64,000 nt of DNA. Origin: Arcuatula senhousia. Its lineage: Eukaryota; Mollusca; Bivalvia; Mytilida; Mytilidae. The first letter of the stretch is position 1. The number at the start of each line of letters is the position of its first letter. Under the pieces are notes generated by a model. The model was not told where the DNA came from and searched no databases. It saw nothing but the letters and a program-made list of their open reading frames with translations. The stretch lies in NCBI GenBank assembly GCA_963971305.1, contig OZ020307.1:52387702-52451701 (forward strand), written 5' to 3'. Below are positions 57,860-64,000 of the stretch, one piece after another. A program made the position numbers and the translations under genes.

Positions 57860-59067
57860 ACACTGTCTAAGGAGGAAATCATTAACCAAATCTGTCCATT
57901 TCCTCCTTCGGCCTTTCTGTTGGTGGCAATAATGATGACATTCCATCCCTGTATTGGATTCTTAAAAATCCATACAAACAGCGCTTCATTGCAGGGTCAT
58001 CCAAATGTACAACTAAGCCTCTTTCAGTTCTGCTGACTTCAATACTTACGGCAATAAAATCCGGCCTCCAGAAATACACATGTATTACGATTGTTGTTAT
58101 TCTAGAAATGTTGTCAATCAAATGTGGATCCTGAAGAATTCGAAAGAACTGATGGAGATTCTTAGCTCTAAATCAGTTTCATCTTGTTAGAGCTTCAAAG
58201 CATTCGATTTCTCCACACTTTACACTGCTATTCCACATGAACAATTGAAATCGCGATTGGCACAGCTGATTAAACGCAGCTTTTTCAAAAAGAATGGAAC
58301 ACGCAGGTACAAATATCTAGTAGTCGATTATACCAAGATTTACTTTGTCATCAATGAGTCTAAGAAAAAGAACAAATTTACAAAAGACCAAATAATCGAC
58401 ATGCTCAACTTTCTTATTGACAACATATTTGTTCGGTTTGGTGGACGTGTTTTTCAGCAAACAATGGGGATTCCGATGGGCACTAATTGTGCACCTTGCT
58501 GATTTGTTTCTTCATTCATATGAAGCAGACTTCTTACAATCTCTTCTAGACAAAAAAGATCGTAGACTGACTCTCTCTTTCAACCTCACGTTCCGTTATA
58601 TTGATGATGTCCTTTCACTAAACAGTTCTCGATTTGGTGACTTCCTCCATCTCATATATCCCCAGGAGCTTGAGATAAAGGACACAAAGGATTCTAGGAA
58701 GTCTGCTTCATGTTTAGATCTACATCTCGAAATTGACTCTCAAGGAAGACTTTCAACAAGACTCCATGACAAACGTGATGACTTCAACTTTCCAATCGTC
58801 AACTTTCCCTTCTTGTGTAGCAACATTCCATCAGCTCCAGCTTATGGAGTTTACGTATCTCAATTAATTCGTTACTCCAAAGCGTGCGGGACTTACATCG
58901 ATTTCCTTAGCAGAGCGACACGTCTGACGCATAAATTGCTCACACAGGGTAATGTTGCTCCTCTGTTGCTGTCTTCGCTCAAGACATTTTACGAAAGACA
59001 TCATGCACTTATAGACAAATATGGGATTTCGATCTCTCAGATGAGAGCAGATGTTGGTTTGTCATAG
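57860..59067 (+). pseudogene. Reverse transcriptase of a Penelope-like or related retroelement, frameshifted
   Basis: Pieces in successive frames: PSLYWILKNPYKQRFIAGSS, VNQMWILKNSKELMEILSSK, AFDFSTLYTAIPHEQLKSRL, FVRFGGRVFQQTMGIPMGTN, then after a deletion near 58495 LADLFLHSYEAD, FNLTFRYIDDVLSLN, LEIKDT, DKRDDFNF and NIPSAPAYGVYVSQLIRYSK. The RYIDD box and MGIPMGTN are catalytic-core motifs. There is at least one in-frame stop and several frameshifts. The family name is tentative; no GIY-YIG endonuclease domain was seen downstream. Confidence 0.72.
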
Positions 59068-59296
59068 GGTTTTGTTTTGTCTTCCTTTACCGGATTTGAC
59101 ACGCTGAATTGACTATTGGCAACGCGACGGGTGTGCTATAGCAAGCAGGTACTGCTTACTCTTCGGGAGCACCTGCGTTCACTCTTGTTTCGACTGGAGT
59201 TCGCGTTGTTGATTGATATTCACTTATTTTGTGTTTCCATGTTTTATATGTTGTCTGTTTTTGTCCCGTTCTTGTTGGTGTTTACTGGTTTTGTCT
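59068..59296 (+). mobile_element. 3' tail of the RT element
   Basis: From TTTACCGGATTTGACACGCT through GGGAGCACCTGCGTTCACTC to GTTCTTGTTGGTGTTTACTG. At least seven other truncated tails in the window match it. Confidence 0.75.
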
Positions 59297-59299
59297 ATT

Positions 59300-60514
59300 G
59301 TTGTATTAAAGTTACTGTCGGAAACAGCAAAGCCACTACCCCGAACACTTATCAAATGATGCAAAGACATTCCATTGATGTAGACTTGACCATCGTTAAA
59401 AACTTTTGCTATGAAGTGCCAGGAAGCACATCGATGGTATGAGATATAAACCATATTTTACGTCTTAAAAGTTTACAGAAAGTTATAAACATTAGAGCAA
59501 TACTATCAAATTTCAAGTTCGAAATGTATTAACTAGTATGGCTGTTCTCGTTCTTTAACTTGTAGAATTTTACACATACATTGCCAGAGGATAATATGAC
59601 TCTGACTGTTATGTAAGGACAACAAAACTAACCCTTCAATAACCACTGTTTTGTTAAACACATGTTGTACATTTAAGACTAACTCAAAAGCATTCAAGAT
59701 GAACCTCCTTAACGTAAATTTGGTGTTTAAACAAAGGGCAAGGTAACACAAAGAAGATTATTTTTACAAATTGAACAGTTTATATTATTTTTTAAAATTT
59801 AAAATTGTATATAACAATATATCATATCACATTCTAATATACTTACTATTGCAAACGGAAAGCTTAGTACAGGAAAACATGTGCGTTATTGGTTATATGT
59901 TATTGGTGCCGAGACAAACAAGTACACGACTTTACGCTATTGCAAAATATGTCCTAAATTATTTCTGTAGTGACGGCTTTAATATTTCGATGCATTTCAT
60001 TAACTCCATAAAAAGGTGGTTTTCAAACAATACACTTCAAGATTAGCCCCCCCCCCCTATTTCGATAATGTAACTATTGAAATAAAAAAAACTATACCGA
60101 TTTATATCAAACGGTTATTGTTTTATTGATGGAGGAAAATACTTTCATTTAATGTCATTTCTTTACATGAGATGTAGCTTAACTTACGAATACATATACT
60201 CAAATTTTGTAATTTGCACATCAAATATTTTATGAAAGGATATAGAAATAACAAAGTAAAGATGAAAAATAAGCAATTTTATATTGTACATATATTCAAT
60301 TATACTATATTTTTACATGTTTGGACCGTTTTGTGCAAATCATTTGGCATCAGAGAACAAAACATTGTCTTAGTAAGTATTTCAGAAGCATGTACAAAGA
60401 CCCCCCTTTTACTAAAAAAGCATTGTGCAAATTTGGTTCTTGATGAGTATATAGATGTGTATTTGTATATTACCACACATTTGAAATAAAAACATATTTT
60501 TTATCGAATAGATA
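59300..60514. other. Sequence inside the inverted-repeat pair
   Basis: AT-rich, with a C-run near 60045. No recognisable coding exon. Confidence 0.4.
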
Positions 60515-61112
60515 TCATGTAACAAAATGTTAAATTCATCGTTTCTGTACAAAGATTTTAGCTCAAATATGCATAGGAAGTATTGAGGCTCTATTATCTG
60601 CCCATTGGTGTAACTTTGCAAATAACCATCGACTGTTATGATAAGAATACATATCAATGAACGATTTATGGTCATTGAAAGCAAACATACATTGCAAATA
60701 TGACTACAGCGACAAAAAAATGACAAAAATTAAAAGAAAAATGCCACGTATACAGAGTGTTTAAAGGAGCCCCGATATCGGTACTTCATCGATAATTATC
60801 GATAAGTATTATACGCTATAGTTTTATTTATATTATACTGATTACATAACACTTTACAAACTTATATTTCATCGCATTGTAAAAAATTGACAGCAATATG
60901 AATTCAATGCTTTCAAAATGAGTTGTGTCTGTCAAAATGGGTGCATCCAAAATGGCGCATGTTATACCCTGTTTGGACACTTTTATTCCGGTATAACAAG
61001 GTAAATTTGAAAGTTTAGATGTTAAACTATACCAAAACACCAAAAAACTGCTGTTCCCAGGGGTAGACATTCATCTCGAAAACTAGAGGCTTTTTTCGAT
61101 TTGGCTGATAGA
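60515..61112 (-). repeat. Right arm of the long inverted repeat
   Basis: Inverse copy of 56912-57540. Its minus-strand frame reads MSTPGNSSFLVFWYSLTSKL, close to the left arm. The outer end is TTGGCTGATAGAC. Confidence 0.75.
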
Positions 61113-61309
61113 CTAATGTAGATGTAGTAGTTAATGCAGTAGCAGGGAGTATTTTTTGGATATATAAAAAAAGAAGCAAAAGAAAAATAAAGAGAAACAA
61201 GAACTATCAAGGGCACAAATAAACTCACAAATTAATGAAATCAAAACTTAAAAGAAACAAGTAAATTTAAGGAAAGAAAAACAAACAGTGCATAAAAAAA
61301 TCTTGAAAT

Positions 61310-61490
61310 TAAGGTAATAGCAAAACTACCGAACTTGAATGATCAATCTCATAGTCCAGAGAAAATGACAAAAACGAATCAGTCATACCGGAGAATTAGA
61401 TTAGTGGATCGCAATGGTCCTGACTTGGTACAGGCATTTCAAACGAAATGGGGGGTTAAACCATGTTTTATGGCACCAAACCTCCCTCAT
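61310..61490 (+). repeat. GATCGCAATGG-family dispersed repeat
   Basis: AAGGTAATAGCAAAACTACC, GAATGATCAATCTCATAGTC and GATCGCAATGGTCCTGACTT match 30229-30401. The right terminal inversion is missing. Confidence 0.65.
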
Positions 61491-61499
61491 TACTTCAAA

Positions 61500-63730
61500 A
61501 ATCGTGAATAGGATTTTTTTTTTAATTTCATACACCTATTACAAAAAATTAATCACATATGAATTTATAATTATTTCTTTACTGATGAACAGTACTAGTT
61601 CAGTATCTTCGTTCATTTTTTTGTTTAGGAAACTCCCTTCTTAATTTTCAGAAGTAACAGTAGTTTCGGATTCGCCATTATTGAGTCTTCTGATGTCGAA
61701 ATCACAAAACACGAACATTTATTCGTAAAACATTACTATTCTAAATTTCCAGTCGTATGTATCGTCATGTTTCCATTGTCAGTTCATCTTTTGACATTAA
61801 TTTCTAAAAAAATAACTTGACCGGGGATTTAGAAATGGGGACCGATTTACTCCTTTGTATCTTAGTTTTTGACTTGGTCATGTTTAAATGTCCAAAAATC
61901 TGTATGAATATGAAAAATTGCGACGTTTAAAAGTCACCTATCGCGCTATAAATACGTCATTCATAGTAAAAAGTCACGTGACTGAAACTTCGATTAGATC
62001 TCTCCAGTCTTCGTGAAAAAAAAGGGCCAAAATTTTACTTCTGATGTCTAATTTTATTTTACAGAGTCTAAACTTGTTTGCATAAATATGAATCGTGACC
62101 TGATCATATGATAAGTTACAGTAAAAAAAGCCAATAAATGATCATCAACGATAGTTTAATAGCATACAACACGATGTATAATGATATTGGACAAAAAAAA
62201 TAGTATTCAATAGTTTAAAAATGCTATTGATTAGCGAGTCAAAAAGACCGAATAAACTCATTAGCGGACAATTTTGCCAAACAATTAACGAAACTCATAT
62301 TTTTAACGTAAAATTGTGCATTTAACCTTTTATCTTTATTCAACATGATGCGTTGATGATTAAAATCATAAACTACTCAGACAATGATTATTGTTTAAAA
62401 TAGGTTCTGAAATTTAATATCTTCCACATATTACACAATATAAAACAAGATGGTAGGAACTTGTCGTTCAGTGTTTTTGAAGAAACGCCTTATTGAAAAA
62501 AAAAATGTTTTACACCATTAGCTTCGGGAATAGCTGCGATTTAGACAACTGCATATACACTTTTGAATACCCTTTGTATATTTTGTCCAAAACTGTCTTT
62601 TGTACAAAAATTGGACGATTTGACTTAAAAGCTCCGATTCACTGAACGTTTATCGTGTCCATTTTAGACTGAATCTTGATTAATTACCATTAACGTGCAA
62701 AAATTGCGATAAACGTATAGAATCCTTTTAGTCTATACATAAACATAATGTTTTAAGTGTCTTTTTAACCAGGACCATAGGTGTTCTTCAAAACTTTTCT
62801 GCTGCACAAGTTTATGAATATATAAATTAAAAAAGTGCATTTATTGTAAAAAAATATTCACTTTTCCTACCATAACAATATAGGTATCACACACGTGTAA
62901 GTAGCAAATTAATGTAATATTTGCAAACGCAAGCAGATTAGTTTATGTAGATTTCTTTCTGTAGATATGTCACTACGTACCGATCGTGTTTCCGTTTAAA
63001 AATTAGTAATACAATCATTCATTTTATTTTAAATAGCGACAAAAACTTTCTATAAAAATAACCTTAACATTGAATACACACATACGTCCCATTAGATGTA
63101 ATTTATTTTTCTGCTTATCTTTATTATGGAAACATGCATACCCTATAGAATAGGGTATAGTTTACCTCAAAGAAGCTGTTATCTTTTTCATTTGGAATAG
63201 TCAATATAACACGATATAAAATTAAACATTTTTTCCATTTAACTTTAACGTTTTAAAAGAAAAGAAAATCTATCAACTTTGGATTAATGATCTGGCAATA
63301 GGTCTAGGTTCCAAAAGTAGTTGTATTGTAAAGTAGCCATTGTCTTCTTTTCGTAAATAAAGAAAACAACATATTTCCATTAAAAGGCGGAATATCAGGT
63401 TTGTGCTTCTGATTTATGATAAATTGAACAGGAAACTATCTTTGTTAAGTAAGTATCTTGTCTTTTAAATATTATTGATAAAAATATTAAAATAACGAAA
63501 TATGATATCTAAAAGGTCATCATTTATTTCTTCGGTGAATAAAAAACGTTGAAATTAAATTCTTATGCATAATATTGAAACCTTTGATAAACGACCACGA
63601 AAAAAGATAATAGAGACATACAGTATCAAACATGCGGACATCAAAATAACAACAATTCTAGAAAATATATTTGTGACCCTTGATAAGTGTCTGGCTGTTT
63701 GTTGTTCTGAAATGATCAACTCTACATCCC
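61500..63730. other. Intergenic AT-rich sequence
   Basis: No conserved exon, RNA or repeat was identified. Confidence 0.4.
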
Positions 63731-63734
63731 ACAC

Positions 63735-63935
63735 CGTGTTGTGCTTTATTTTACTACTGGACCATATGATTGCAATGGAACAGGAAGATTTGGTGCCATA
63801 AAACATGGTTTAACCCACCATTTCTTTTATAATGCCTGTACCAAGTCAGGCCATTTGCAATCTTTCAATTCTCCGGGATGTCTGTCTCTGATCCTCCAAG
63901 CTCTGAAAATTTGTTATTACCTTTATTCATTGACG
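63735..63935 (-). repeat. GATCGCAATGG-family dispersed repeat, inverse copy
   Basis: GGTGCCATAAAACATGGTTT, AACCCACCATTTC and GCCTGTACCAAGTCAGG are the inverse of the copy at 61404-61490. The copy has diverged. Confidence 0.6.
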
Positions 63936-64000
63936 CCTGATATGTTTTTTAATGTTTAATACAATACCCATCATAGCCATAAAAGATATCCTTCTCAAAA

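Noticed and set aside
57882..58121. Minus-strand 79-codon open frame
   Set aside because: It is antisense to the reverse-transcriptase sequence, which is conserved on the plus strand.

Overview
This is an AT-rich animal genomic window with intron-split genes, GT-AG exons and dense dispersed repeats. It has no bacterial gene organisation. The repeat families and a 'short-chain collagen C4-like' gene point to a bivalve mollusc, most likely a mussel (Mytilidae). That taxonomic call is inference; no database was searched.

Region 1 (about 924-3315, minus strand): a complete three-exon gene for a secreted protein. It has a signal peptide and a predicted coiled-coil stalk, followed by the C-terminal domain known from short-chain collagen C4-like proteins. 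No collagen Gly-X-Y repeat is present.

Region 2 (9023-52787, plus strand): three tandem paralogues of a type I transmembrane receptor, called here A (9023-23721), B (26316-37374) and C (45096-52787). Each has a signal-peptide exon, cysteine-rich domains resembling rhamnose/galactose-binding (SUEL/RBL-type) lectin domains, a 79-nt transmembrane exon and one large 3' exon for a tyrosine-rich cytoplasmic tail. A and C also have an SRCR exon; B does not. Extracellular exons are nearly all phase 1-1, so they can be skipped or shuffled without breaking frame. The tails carry repeated YSH...YDK boxes and, in A and B, a terminal YxxM motif. A has a frame-breaking second lectin exon. C has two in-frame stops that remove the conserved tail end.

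Region 3 (52788-64000): C 3' debris, then only repeats. These are a broken reverse-transcriptase element, a pair of long inverted repeats and several dispersed families.

The most notable non-coding feature is a retrozyme-like array at 35839-36740, in the last intron of gene B. It contains three hammerhead ribozymes exactly 358 bp apart. Another intact hammerhead lies at 5176-5219 (+), one at 41824-41867 (-), and a decayed one at 22397-22446 (-). A duplicated piece of the gene B tail exon abuts the array and takes its stop codon from it. Splicing to that piece would give an in-frame receptor almost without a tail.
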